Positions 37,891 through 45,158 of a stretch of DNA of 64,000 nucleotides are shown piece after piece (position 1 is the first letter of the stretch; each line of letters starts with the position of its first letter). This DNA comes from Burkholderia sp. GAS332 (lineage in GTDB: Bacteria; Pseudomonadota; Gammaproteobacteria; Burkholderiales; Burkholderiaceae). A program made the position numbers and the translations under genes. The stretch lies in assembly GCA_900142905.1 (NCBI GenBank), contig FSRV01000001.1:3348001-3412000 (forward strand), read 5' to 3'. The notes below the pieces were generated by a model, which searched no databases, was not told the origin of the DNA, and saw only the letters and a program-made list of their open reading frames with translations.

Positions 37891-39213
37891 TCATCGAGAG
37901 AAAAAACGGTTCTCAGGCCGTGGCAATCCCAGATTCTCGCGCAGCGTCGTCCCTTCGTATTCGCGCCGGAACAAGCCGCGCCTTTGCAACTCGGGAATGA
38001 CCTTGTCAACGAAGTCGTCAAGACCGCCAGGCAGATACGGGAACATCACATTGAACCCGTCCGAGCCCTCTTCCACCAACCATTGCTCCATCTGATCGGC
38101 GATCATCGTCGCCGTGCCCACCATCTCGAGTCCCGAGTATCCGCCGATGCGCTGAGCGAGTTGACGAATCGTCAGCCCGTCGCGCTGCGCCCATTCCACC
38201 ACCCTTTGCCGCGCGGTGCGGCTCGCATTGGTCTCGGGGATCTCCGGCAGCGGGCCGTCCGGATCGAGACCGGACACGTCGTGCCCCAATGCAATCGACA
38301 ACGACGCGATACCGCTCTCGTAATGAACGAAGGTATCGAGCCGCGCCCGGATTTCCAGCGCCTCTTCCAACGTATCGCCGACGACCACGAAGGCGGCCGG
38401 CAGTATCTTCATGTGATCGCGTGCACGGCCGAGCTTTTCCATACGGCCCTTCACATCGGCATAGAAGCGCTTGCCGTCAGCCAGCTGGCTTTGCGCGGTG
38501 AACACCACCTCCGCGGTTTCGGCAGCGATCTGGCGCCCTGCTTCCGATGAACCTGCCTGCACGATGACGGGCCACCCCTGAACGGGGCGCGCAATATTCA
38601 ACGGGCCGCGCACCGAGAAGTTCTCGCTTTTGTAGTTCAGCACATGGAGTTTTTGCGGATCGAAGAATGTGCCGGTTTCCGTATCGCGGATAAAAGCATC
38701 GTCGGCCCAACTGTCCCAGAGGCCGGTGACCACATCGAAGAACTCGCGGGCACGCCGATACCGCTCGTCGTGCTCGACATGCTCGTCGAGGCCGAAATTG
38801 AGCGCGGCGTCGGGATTCGACGTCGTCACGAGATTCCATCCCGCGCGGCCGCCGCTGATATGGTCGAGCGACGCAAAACGCCTGGCTACGTGATAAGGCG
38901 CGTCGAACGTGGTGGACGCGGTTGCGATGAGCCCCAGCCGTTCAGTCACAGCAGCCAGCGCGGGTAGCAGCGTCAGCGGTTCGAACGACGTGACCGTATG
39001 GCTATGCTTGAGCGCGTCGAGCGGCATGTTGAGCACCGCGAGGTGGTCAGCCATGAAGAACGCGTCGAAGCGGCCACGCTCGAGCGTCTGGGCGAAACGC
39101 TTCAGATGCGAAAAATTGAAGTTGGCGTCGGGATAGGCACCGGGATAGCGCCATGCGCCGGTGTGAATTGTCGTAGGGCGCATGAAAGCGCCGAGGCGAA
39201 GCTGACGTGACAT
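37891..39213 (-). CDS. DszA/NtaA-family FMN-dependent monooxygenase (second)
   Basis: A 440-residue cytosolic flavin monooxygenase, paralogous to the protein at 31244-32587. It begins MSRQLRLGAFMRPTTIHTGA and has PYHVARRFASLDHISGGRAG, WPVIVQAGSSEAGRQIA and the ending FRREYEGTTLRENLGLPRP, shared with DszA, SnaA and NtaA. A GGAGC stretch precedes the ATG. It is divergent from the second GntR gene, so that regulator is its probable controller, along with the flavoprotein operon. Sulfone or sulfonate oxidation is the favoured role; the family also covers aminopolycarboxylate oxidation. Confidence 0.9.
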   Translation of the reverse strand: MSRQLRLGAFMRPTTIHTGAWRYPGAYPDANFNFSHLKRFAQTLERGRFDAFFMADHLAVLNMPLDALKHSHTVTSFEPLTLLPALAAVTERLGLIATASTTFDAPYHVARRFASLDHISGGRAGWNLVTTSNPDAALNFGLDEHVEHDERYRRAREFFDVVTGLWDSWADDAFIRDTETGTFFDPQKLHVLNYKSENFSVRGPLNIARPVQGWPVIVQAGSSEAGRQIAAETAEVVFTAQSQLADGKRFYADVKGRMEKLGRARDHMKILPAAFVVVGDTLEEALEIRARLDTFVHYESGIASLSIALGHDVSGLDPDGPLPEIPETNASRTARQRVVEWAQRDGLTIRQLAQRIGGYSGLEMVGTATMIADQMEQWLVEEGSDGFNVMFPYLPGGLDDFVDKVIPELQRRGLFRREYEGTTLRENLGLPRPENRFFSR

Positions 39214-39431
39214 GGTGCAAGCTCCATCGCAAACAGGTCGGGCCAGTGTAATCGCCCTTCACCGAGACTGCTTGGCACCGTCCACCTTGCCGTCCCTGCC
39301 TGTACATCCCTGCCGAACACGCTGTGCCGGGGCACCGCCGCTAACAGCGGCCGGCGAAAGCTCTCCCGCAGAAATACAAAGCACAAAATCTTCGTTCGCC
39401 CGTCGAGGCTCCCTCACTAGACTGTGATGCA

Positions 39432-39447
39432 ACTTGTCATAACAAGT
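39432..39447. promoter_or_regulatory. Perfect inverted repeat, candidate GntR operator
   Basis: ACTTGT, CATA and ACAAGT form a perfect 6-bp inverted repeat with a 4-base centre. It ends 17 bases before the start of the second GntR gene, so a bound protein would block transcription or translation start. A TAGACT box lies just upstream at 39418. Confidence 0.6.
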
Positions 39448-39464
39448 ACGGACACCCCCAGATC

Positions 39465-40244
39465 ATGCTGAAACCCGCCCCGGCCAACGTGCTGCCGATT
39501 TCCGCCACGCCGCTTTATGAGCAGATCAAGACGGCATTGCGCTCGCGCATTCTCGATGGCACGTATGCACCCCATTCCCAGATGCCGTCCGAGAACGACC
39601 TCTGCGCGATGTTCAACGTCAGCCGCATCACCGTGCGACAAGCGCTCGGCGATCTGCAAAAGGAAGGCCTCGTTTTCAAACTTCATGGCAAGGGCACCTT
39701 CGTCTCCAAGCCAAAGGCCTTCCAGAACGTCAGTGCGTTACAAGGCTTCGCCGAAGCGATGTCGTCGATGGGATATGAAATCGTCAATCAGCTCAAACAT
39801 ATCCGCTTCATTCCCGCCACCGCGCATATCGCCAGCCGGCTCAACCTGCCCGAGGGCGCGAAAGTGGCCGAAATCCATCGCGTGCGGCTACTCAATCGCG
39901 AGCCGGTGTCGCTCGAAATCACCTGGATTCCGGAAGCGTTAGGCAAACGCCTCGCCAGCGCGGACCTGGTCACGCGCGACATCTTCCTCATTCTCGAGAA
40001 CGACTGCGCCGTGCCGCTCGGCCACGCTGACGTTTCGATCGACGCGATTCTCGCCGACGATGGAATCGCCGAAGCCTTGAACGTTGAAGAAGGCAGCCCG
40101 GTGCTGCGCATCGAACGTCTTACGCATAGCGCGGACGGCACGCCGATCGACTACGAATACCTCTATTTCCGGGGCGACGCGTTTCAGTACCGCTTTCGCA
40201 TCGATCGTCAAAAAGAGAAGAAGAGCACAAGGAAGACACAATGA
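39465..40244 (+). CDS. GntR-family regulator with UTRA domain (second)
   Basis: A 259-residue HutC-type regulator. The winged helix occupies about residues 14-82 (LYEQIKTALRSRILDGTY, FNVSRITVRQALGDLQKEG) and the UTRA domain about 100-245, with VHRVRL-type strand (EIHRVRLLNREP) and ERLTHSADGTPIDYEYLYF. Its stop overlaps the start of the flavoprotein gene in an ATGA, so the two are translationally coupled. A perfect inverted repeat lies just upstream, which suggests autoregulation of the whole operon. Confidence 0.9.
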   Translation: MLKPAPANVLPISATPLYEQIKTALRSRILDGTYAPHSQMPSENDLCAMFNVSRITVRQALGDLQKEGLVFKLHGKGTFVSKPKAFQNVSALQGFAEAMSSMGYEIVNQLKHIRFIPATAHIASRLNLPEGAKVAEIHRVRLLNREPVSLEITWIPEALGKRLASADLVTRDIFLILENDCAVPLGHADVSIDAILADDGIAEALNVEEGSPVLRIERLTHSADGTPIDYEYLYFRGDAFQYRFRIDRQKEKKSTRKTQ

Positions 40245-41974
40245 ATACGCACGTGATCGAGTACGACCTCGTCGTGGTGGGGGGTGGCACCGCCGGTCCC
40301 ATGGCTGCGGTCAAGGCAAAGGAACAGAATCCGAATCTGAAGGTGTTGCTGCTGGAAAAAGCCAACGTCAAACGCAGCGGCGCGATCTCGATGGGCATGG
40401 ACGGTCTGAATAACGCCGTCATCCCCGGCCACGCGACACCCGAGCAGTACACGAGAGAAATCACCATCGCCAACGACGGCATTGTCGATCAGGCAGCCGT
40501 CTATGCCTACGCCCAGCACAGTTTCAAGACCATCGAAGAGCTCGACCGCTGGGGGGTGAAGTTCGAGAAAGACGGCACGGGCGACTATGCGGTCAAGAAA
40601 GTCCATCATATGGGCTCCTATGTTCTGCCGATGCCGGAAGGCCATGACATCAAAAAGGTGCTCTACCGGCAACTCAAACGCGCGCGCATTGCGATCACCA
40701 ATCGCATCGTCGTCACACGCGTTCTGACCGATGCGCAAGGGCGCGCCTGCGGCGTACTGGGTTTCGATTGCCGTACCGCGGATTTTTATGTGGTGCGCGC
40801 CAAGGCGGTGATTCTCTGCTGCGGCGCCGCGGGCCGGCTCGGTTTGCCCGCCTCGGGATACCTGATGGGAACCTACGAGAACCCCACCAACGCCGGGGAC
40901 GGCTACGCGATGGCTTATCACGCGGGCGCAGCGCTGGCGAACCTCGAGTGCTTCCAGATCAACCCGCTGATCAAGGACTACAACGGCCCCGCGTGCGCCT
41001 ACGTGACCGGACCGCTCGGTGGTTTCACCGCGAACGGCAAGGGCGAACGCTTTATCGAATGCGATTACTGGAGCGGCCAGATGATGTGGGAGTTCTATCA
41101 GGAACTCCAAAGCGGCAACGGGCCGGTCTTTCTGAAGCTCGACCATCTCGCCGAAGAGACCATTCAAACCATCGAGCAGATTCTGCACACGAATGAGCGC
41201 CCGAGCCGGGGACGGTTTCACGCGGGACGCGGGACCGATTACCGGCACCAGATGATCGAGATGCACATTTCGGAGATCGGTTTTTGCAGCGGCCACAGCG
41301 CATCTGGCGTCTATGTGAACGAGCGCGCGGAAACCACGGTTGCCGGCCTCTACGCCGCCGGGGACATGGCTGCCGTGCCGCACAACTATATGCTCGGCGC
41401 CTTCACCTACGGCTGGTTCGCGGGTCAGAACGCGGCGCAATACGTCGAGAGCCGCGAGCATGCAACGCTCGATAGCGAACAGATCGAAGCCGAGCGGACG
41501 CGGATCTACGCACCGCTCGAACGGCAGACGGGGCTTGCGCCGGCGCAAGTCGAATACAAGCTACGCCGCATGGTGAACGACTATCTTCAGCCGCCGAAGG
41601 TCACGCGCAAGATGGAAATCGGCCTGCAACGTTTCGCTGAGATCGCCGCCGACATCGAGCAGATCAAGGCCGACAATCCGCACGAACTGATGCGCGCCGC
41701 CGAGGTGCGGGCGATTCGCGACTGCGCGGAAATGGCGGCGCACGCATCGCTGTATCGCACGGAAAGCCGATGGGGGCTGTACCACCATCGCGTCGATTAT
41801 CCGCAACGCAACGACGCCGAGTGGTTCTGCCACACACATCTGAAGAAAGACGCAGCGCGCCGCATGGTCAGCGAGAAACGCGCCGTCGAACCCTATGTGG
41901 TGCCGCTCGACAACCACGAAACCCGGGCCTATCAAAACCTGCGGATCAGCGAGCCCGCGCTTGCCGACGCTTGA
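40241..41974 (+). CDS. AprA-like FAD flavoprotein (fumarate reductase/adenylylsulfate reductase superfamily)
   Basis: A 577-residue flavoprotein. YDLVVVGGGTAGPMAA (GGGTAG at 14-19) binds the FAD adenosine, VKRSGAISMGMDGLNNA corresponds to the KRSGA-type substrate-side loop of AprA, and ERAETTVAGLYAAGDMAAVPHN is the second FAD motif. The C-terminal helical domain is present. It overlaps the GntR gene by four bases and precedes a two-cluster ferredoxin, the AprA-AprB arrangement. A true dissimilatory APS reductase is unlikely in this setting because the ferredoxin is short and no sulfate-activating gene is near. A dehydrogenase or reductase acting on an organosulfur intermediate is the better guess. 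Confidence 0.82.
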   Translation: MNTHVIEYDLVVVGGGTAGPMAAVKAKEQNPNLKVLLLEKANVKRSGAISMGMDGLNNAVIPGHATPEQYTREITIANDGIVDQAAVYAYAQHSFKTIEELDRWGVKFEKDGTGDYAVKKVHHMGSYVLPMPEGHDIKKVLYRQLKRARIAITNRIVVTRVLTDAQGRACGVLGFDCRTADFYVVRAKAVILCCGAAGRLGLPASGYLMGTYENPTNAGDGYAMAYHAGAALANLECFQINPLIKDYNGPACAYVTGPLGGFTANGKGERFIECDYWSGQMMWEFYQELQSGNGPVFLKLDHLAEETIQTIEQILHTNERPSRGRFHAGRGTDYRHQMIEMHISEIGFCSGHSASGVYVNERAETTVAGLYAAGDMAAVPHNYMLGAFTYGWFAGQNAAQYVESREHATLDSEQIEAERTRIYAPLERQTGLAPAQVEYKLRRMVNDYLQPPKVTRKMEIGLQRFAEIAADIEQIKADNPHELMRAAEVRAIRDCAEMAAHASLYRTESRWGLYHHRVDYPQRNDAEWFCHTHLKKDAARRMVSEKRAVEPYVVPLDNHETRAYQNLRISEPALADA

Positions 41975-41983
41975 GGAGCCACC

Positions 41984-42229
41984 ATGTCTACGACACCGCA
42001 CACCATTTTCCAGCGCAGCGCAGCACCCGTCACAATCGACGAAGACAAATGCATCGCCGACAAAGGCTGCACGGTCTGCGTGGATGTGTGCCCGCTCGAC
42101 CTACTCGCAATCGATCTGACCAAAGGCAAGGCCTACATGAAGTTCGACGAATGCTGGTACTGCATGCCGTGCGAGAAAGATTGCCCGACCGATGCGGTCA
42201 GGGTCGAGATTCCTTATCTGCTGCGCTAA
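41984..42229 (+). CDS. Two-[4Fe-4S] ferredoxin, AprB-like
   Basis: An 81-residue ferredoxin. Cys23, Cys29, Cys32 and Cys36 (CIADKGCTVCVDVCP) give the first cluster motif with an enlarged CxxxxxCxxC spacing, and Cys57, Cys60, Cys63 and Cys67 (CWYCMPCEKDCP) the second. The enlarged first spacing and the CW-x-C second motif resemble AprB. It follows the flavoprotein by nine bases and is its likely electron partner. The tail found in AprB proteins is absent. Confidence 0.9.
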   Translation: MSTTPHTIFQRSAAPVTIDEDKCIADKGCTVCVDVCPLDLLAIDLTKGKAYMKFDECWYCMPCEKDCPTDAVRVEIPYLLR

Positions 42230-42256
42230 TCGCGAACCATCCGGACTATTCAACTC

Positions 42257-43252
42257 ATGACCGATATTTCGCTTCCGCTTACGTTCGACCCCGATTCCCT
42301 CGATCCGGAAGCCGCCGAACTTTTGCCGCGGTTGGCGTCCGCGGATGCCGCCGTGCGCCGCATCGCGCTCCTCGCGCTCGCCGACCTCGAAGACGAAGCC
42401 GTGCTCGGACCGATTGTCGCCGCCTTGCGCACCGACGTGTCATCGGACGTTCGAGCTCAGGCCGCCGAAGTGCTCGGCGCATGGGAACGCGCCGACGCGG
42501 TTGAGGCGCTGTGCGAAGCACTGGCCGATGGTGCGGAGAATGTGCGCGACGCGGCCGCGCAGAGCCTGTCCAATTTGAAAGACCCTGAATCGGGACCGCT
42601 GCTCGCGCCCTGGACCACGCATCGCGATCCGTTCGTGCGCCAGGCTGCGCTCCGCGGTCTGCGCGAATTACGCTACGCGGGCGCACTGGAACCAGCGCTA
42701 GCCGCGCTGGCGGCAAGCGAAGACGTTGTACGGCTCGAAGCCGTGAGCGTGCTCGGCTGGTTGAAGAGCGAACAGGCGCTTGGCCCTCTCACCGCCGTCG
42801 CCGCCCAGGATCCGAACGCCGCCGTACGACGCGCGGCAATCGGGGCCTTGGGCATCGGGGCTGCGGCGACGGAGGACACCATCGCCGCGTTGCTGGGCGC
42901 ACTACGCGATGCCGCGTGGCAGGTCCGTGAAGAAGCGGCGACCACGCTCGGCAAACTGCGTGTGCAGTCCGCGCGGGATGCGCTGATCGCGGCGCTTAAC
43001 GACGACTACTGGCAAGTCCGTTTGCAGGCGGTCCGCGCGTTGGGCAAACTCGGCGACGCAACCGCAAGCGCCGCAATCGCCGCCCTGCTCATCCATGCGA
43101 TCAGCAATTTACGCAAGGAAGCCGCCTTGTCGCTAGGCGAACTGGGCGACGCTGCGTCGTTGCCGGCCTTGCAAGCCGCCGCGACCGATCCCGACCCGGA
43201 AGTCCGCAAAGCGGCCCGTATCGCCTTGACGCAGATTGAAAAAGCGCAATGA
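42257..43252 (+). CDS. HEAT-repeat protein
   Basis: A 331-residue alpha-solenoid. About nine HEAT-like repeats of roughly 31 residues run through the protein, for example DAVEALCEALADGAENVRDA, DAAWQVREEAATTLGKLR and DDYWQVRLQAVRALGKLGD. No catalytic motif is visible. It lies 27 bases after the ferredoxin and overlaps the DUF971 gene by four bases. Such proteins can act as assembly scaffolds, so it may hold the flavoprotein and ferredoxin together or help insert the clusters. This is inference from operon structure. Confidence 0.85.
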   Translation: MTDISLPLTFDPDSLDPEAAELLPRLASADAAVRRIALLALADLEDEAVLGPIVAALRTDVSSDVRAQAAEVLGAWERADAVEALCEALADGAENVRDAAAQSLSNLKDPESGPLLAPWTTHRDPFVRQAALRGLRELRYAGALEPALAALAASEDVVRLEAVSVLGWLKSEQALGPLTAVAAQDPNAAVRRAAIGALGIGAAATEDTIAALLGALRDAAWQVREEAATTLGKLRVQSARDALIAALNDDYWQVRLQAVRALGKLGDATASAAIAALLIHAISNLRKEAALSLGELGDAASLPALQAAATDPDPEVRKAARIALTQIEKAQ

Positions 43253-43530
43253 TGAACGCCCCCGACCACATAACGGTTCACGCGGCGAGTGAGCGGTTGT
43301 CCTTGACGTGGAATAGCGGACAGACGCAGTGGATCGACAACGCGACGCTGAGGAAGCGGTGCCCTTGCTCGACATGCCGCCGCTTGGCGCATGCGGGTCA
43401 GACGGCGCGGATCGAACCGCGCGTCGCGATTGTCGACGTGCAGCCAATGGGCTACGGCGTGCAGATCGTGTTCAGCGATGGGCACGCGCAAGGGATTTAT
43501 CCGTGGGATTATCTGGCGAGTCTTGCCTGA
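43249..43530 (+). CDS. DUF971-domain protein
   Basis: A 93-residue protein of the DUF971 family, the N-terminal domain of gamma-butyrobetaine hydroxylase. TLRKRCPCSTCR carries the conserved cysteines (CPCSTC) and YGVQIVFSDGHAQGIYPWDYL is the family's ending. DUF971 proteins are linked in the literature to iron-sulfur cluster or metal handling. The gene overlaps the HEAT gene in an ATGA; a second ATG one codon on is possible. It ends the flavoprotein operon and may help mature the ferredoxin clusters. Confidence 0.88.
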   Translation: MMNAPDHITVHAASERLSLTWNSGQTQWIDNATLRKRCPCSTCRRLAHAGQTARIEPRVAIVDVQPMGYGVQIVFSDGHAQGIYPWDYLASLA

Positions 43531-43549
43531 GTGCGGGTCACATTGTGCA

Positions 43550-44578
43550 TCAAGCAGTGCGCCATTTCGCGTCCGCCACGACGAGTTTCTTCGGAATCAG
43601 TTTCAACTCGGTGAACGTGTCGGCAATCTGTTGCTGGTAGTCGAGCGTTGTCGCGTCGATGGGTAGCACACTGTAACTGGCGCGGTTCAATGCCAGTTCG
43701 AGCGTCGGCGCATCCAGACCGACAAGCGGCGACAACTGGCTGGCAACCGCCGGAATATGGTCGCGGCTCCATCGATCGACCAGATCGAGTTCGGCAAGCA
43801 GTTCCTGCAGCACGTGGGGCTGCGCATCGGCGAACTTACGCGCGGCGAGGTAGTACTGCGTATTGCGCACGAGACCCTCACCGTTCGCGATCACCCTCGC
43901 ATTGGCTTGCCTTTCAATAGCGGCCAGATAGGGATCCCAGATCACCCATGCATCAATGCTGTTTTGCACGAACGCCGCACGTGCGTCGGCCGGTGTCAGA
44001 AACACGGGCTGAATATCGGCGTATGACAGTCCCGCATGCTGCAGCGCCTTGACCAGGAGAAAGTGGACATTCGACCCCCGGTTCAATGCGACTTTCTTGC
44101 CGCGCAAATCCGCGACCGAGCGAATCGGTGAATCATGCGGCACGACGATCGCCTCACCCTTTGGCGCCGGCGGCTCATTGCCGATGTAGACGAAATCGAC
44201 GCCGGCGGCCTGGGCAAAGATCGGCGGTGTTTCGCCGACCGTCCCAACATCCACCGCCCCGGCGTTCAGGCCTTCGAGAAGCTGGGGGCCAGCCGGGAAT
44301 TCGAGCCACTGCACGGACACACCCTGCGCGGCCAGCCGCTTCTCGAGCGTGCCATGCGCTTTCAGAACCACGAAGTTGCCGTATTTCTGAAAGCCGATTC
44401 GCAGGACTTTGCCGTTGGACTGTGTCTGAGCCTGAGCCCGTTGCGAGGGCAGCAGAGCGCCGGCGGCGAAGGTCGCCGCGCTTGCCGCCGCTGCCTTTAG
44501 CAGCGTGCGCCGGCGTGGATCGGTCAAGTCGAAGTTTGCCGGTGTGCCTGATGCGTCCAATGTTTTGCGAGAAGCCAT
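43550..44578 (-). CDS. ssuA: Aliphatic sulfonate ABC transporter substrate-binding protein, SsuA-like
   Basis: A 342-residue periplasmic binding protein. A twin-arginine-like signal (RRRTLLK at about residues 22-28, then alanine-rich, SQRAQAQ) directs export. LRIGFQKYGNFVVLKAHGTLE, AVDVGTVGETPPIFAQAAG and AFVQNSIDAWVIWDPYLAA are typical of SsuA. The start at 44578 follows GGCAGG; a longer frame has no advantage. No SsuB or SsuC gene is adjacent, so it is an orphan that must share a transporter. It converges on the DUF971 gene with only 19 bases between. A palindromic site lies 75 bases upstream of its start. Confidence 0.9.
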   Translation of the reverse strand: MASRKTLDASGTPANFDLTDPRRRTLLKAAAASAATFAAGALLPSQRAQAQTQSNGKVLRIGFQKYGNFVVLKAHGTLEKRLAAQGVSVQWLEFPAGPQLLEGLNAGAVDVGTVGETPPIFAQAAGVDFVYIGNEPPAPKGEAIVVPHDSPIRSVADLRGKKVALNRGSNVHFLLVKALQHAGLSYADIQPVFLTPADARAAFVQNSIDAWVIWDPYLAAIERQANARVIANGEGLVRNTQYYLAARKFADAQPHVLQELLAELDLVDRWSRDHIPAVASQLSPLVGLDAPTLELALNRASYSVLPIDATTLDYQQQIADTFTELKLIPKKLVVADAKWRTA

Positions 44579-44652
44579 AAACCTGCCACGAGGATGGGTT
44601 GAATGGGTCAAATGCTAAATGGGTTGAGATTAGCGGCAGGCGCGGCGCACGA

Positions 44653-44682
44653 CAACCAAGCAAAGCGCATAAGGTTATGAGC
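44653..44682 (-). promoter_or_regulatory. Putative sulfur-regulon operator before ssuA
   Basis: GCGCATA, AGGT and TATGAGC form an inverted repeat with one mismatch (44665-44682). The adjoining CAACCAAGCAAAGC is identical to 32706-32719. On the minus strand TTGGTT, a 19-base spacer and GCTAAT follow in the same arrangement as before the DszA-like gene. Confidence 0.6.
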
Positions 44683-44831
44683 CCGTGATGCGCCGGAATC
44701 AGCGCACCTCGCCCCAACGGAACGTGCAGCGCCAAATACGCCAGAGTGATATCGATAGTAGAAAATCTTCGTTTGGCCGCAACGCCGGAACGGCGACACT
44801 AAAATGTCACGCATCGGCATGGTCCACCAAC

Positions 44832-45068
44832 ATGAGCAAACCGCGTTGGGATTACTCACAGCACGCAACCGCAACTGCCCCGCACGACGCCGCGCCGTCT
44901 GAGCGCACCCACTCATCGCATGGGGGGCTTGTCGTCGTGTTGCTGATCGCTGCGCTGTGTGCGTGTTTCGAGCGCGAAATCGCCGGCCCGTCTGAAGGTG
45001 CCATCCGGCCCATCGTGGCGAAATATTGGCAAACGGCCAAAGCCGTGATTGCCTCGCCTACGCATTAA
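44832..45068 (+). CDS. Small single-pass membrane protein
   Basis: A 78-residue protein starting MSKPRWDYSQH. A hydrophobic segment GGLVVVLLIAALCACF at about residues 31-46 suggests one membrane span with a short cytoplasmic N-terminus. The C-terminus (EGAIRPIVAKYWQTAKAVI) is amphipathic. It sits alone between the divergent ssuA and the convergent desulfurase gene. I do not recognise the family. Confidence 0.6.
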   Translation: MSKPRWDYSQHATATAPHDAAPSERTHSSHGGLVVVLLIAALCACFEREIAGPSEGAIRPIVAKYWQTAKAVIASPTH

Positions 45069-45107
45069 CCTCCGAATTAATCGAGTCGATTCGCGTGTTG
45101 TGCACGT

Positions 45108-45141
45108 AAAAAAAGCGGCGACCGTCACCGGCCGCCGCTTT
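45108..45141 (-). terminator. Rho-independent terminator of the encapsulin operon
   Basis: AAAGCGGCG and CGCCGCTTT form a 9-bp stem. Read on the minus strand the stem is followed by seven T residues. It begins 18 bases after the cysteine desulfurase stop. Confidence 0.85.
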
Positions 45142-45158
45142 GCATTAGCAATTAGCGA

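Noticed and set aside
40208..41548. 446-codon minus-strand frame opposite the AprA-like gene
   Set aside because: Shadow frame; the plus-strand gene has intact FAD motifs and operon structure.
45105..45150. Possible small RNA ending at the terminator between 45.1 and 45.2 kb
   Set aside because: The T tract lies on the minus strand, where the terminator simply follows the desulfurase gene; no independent promoter was seen.
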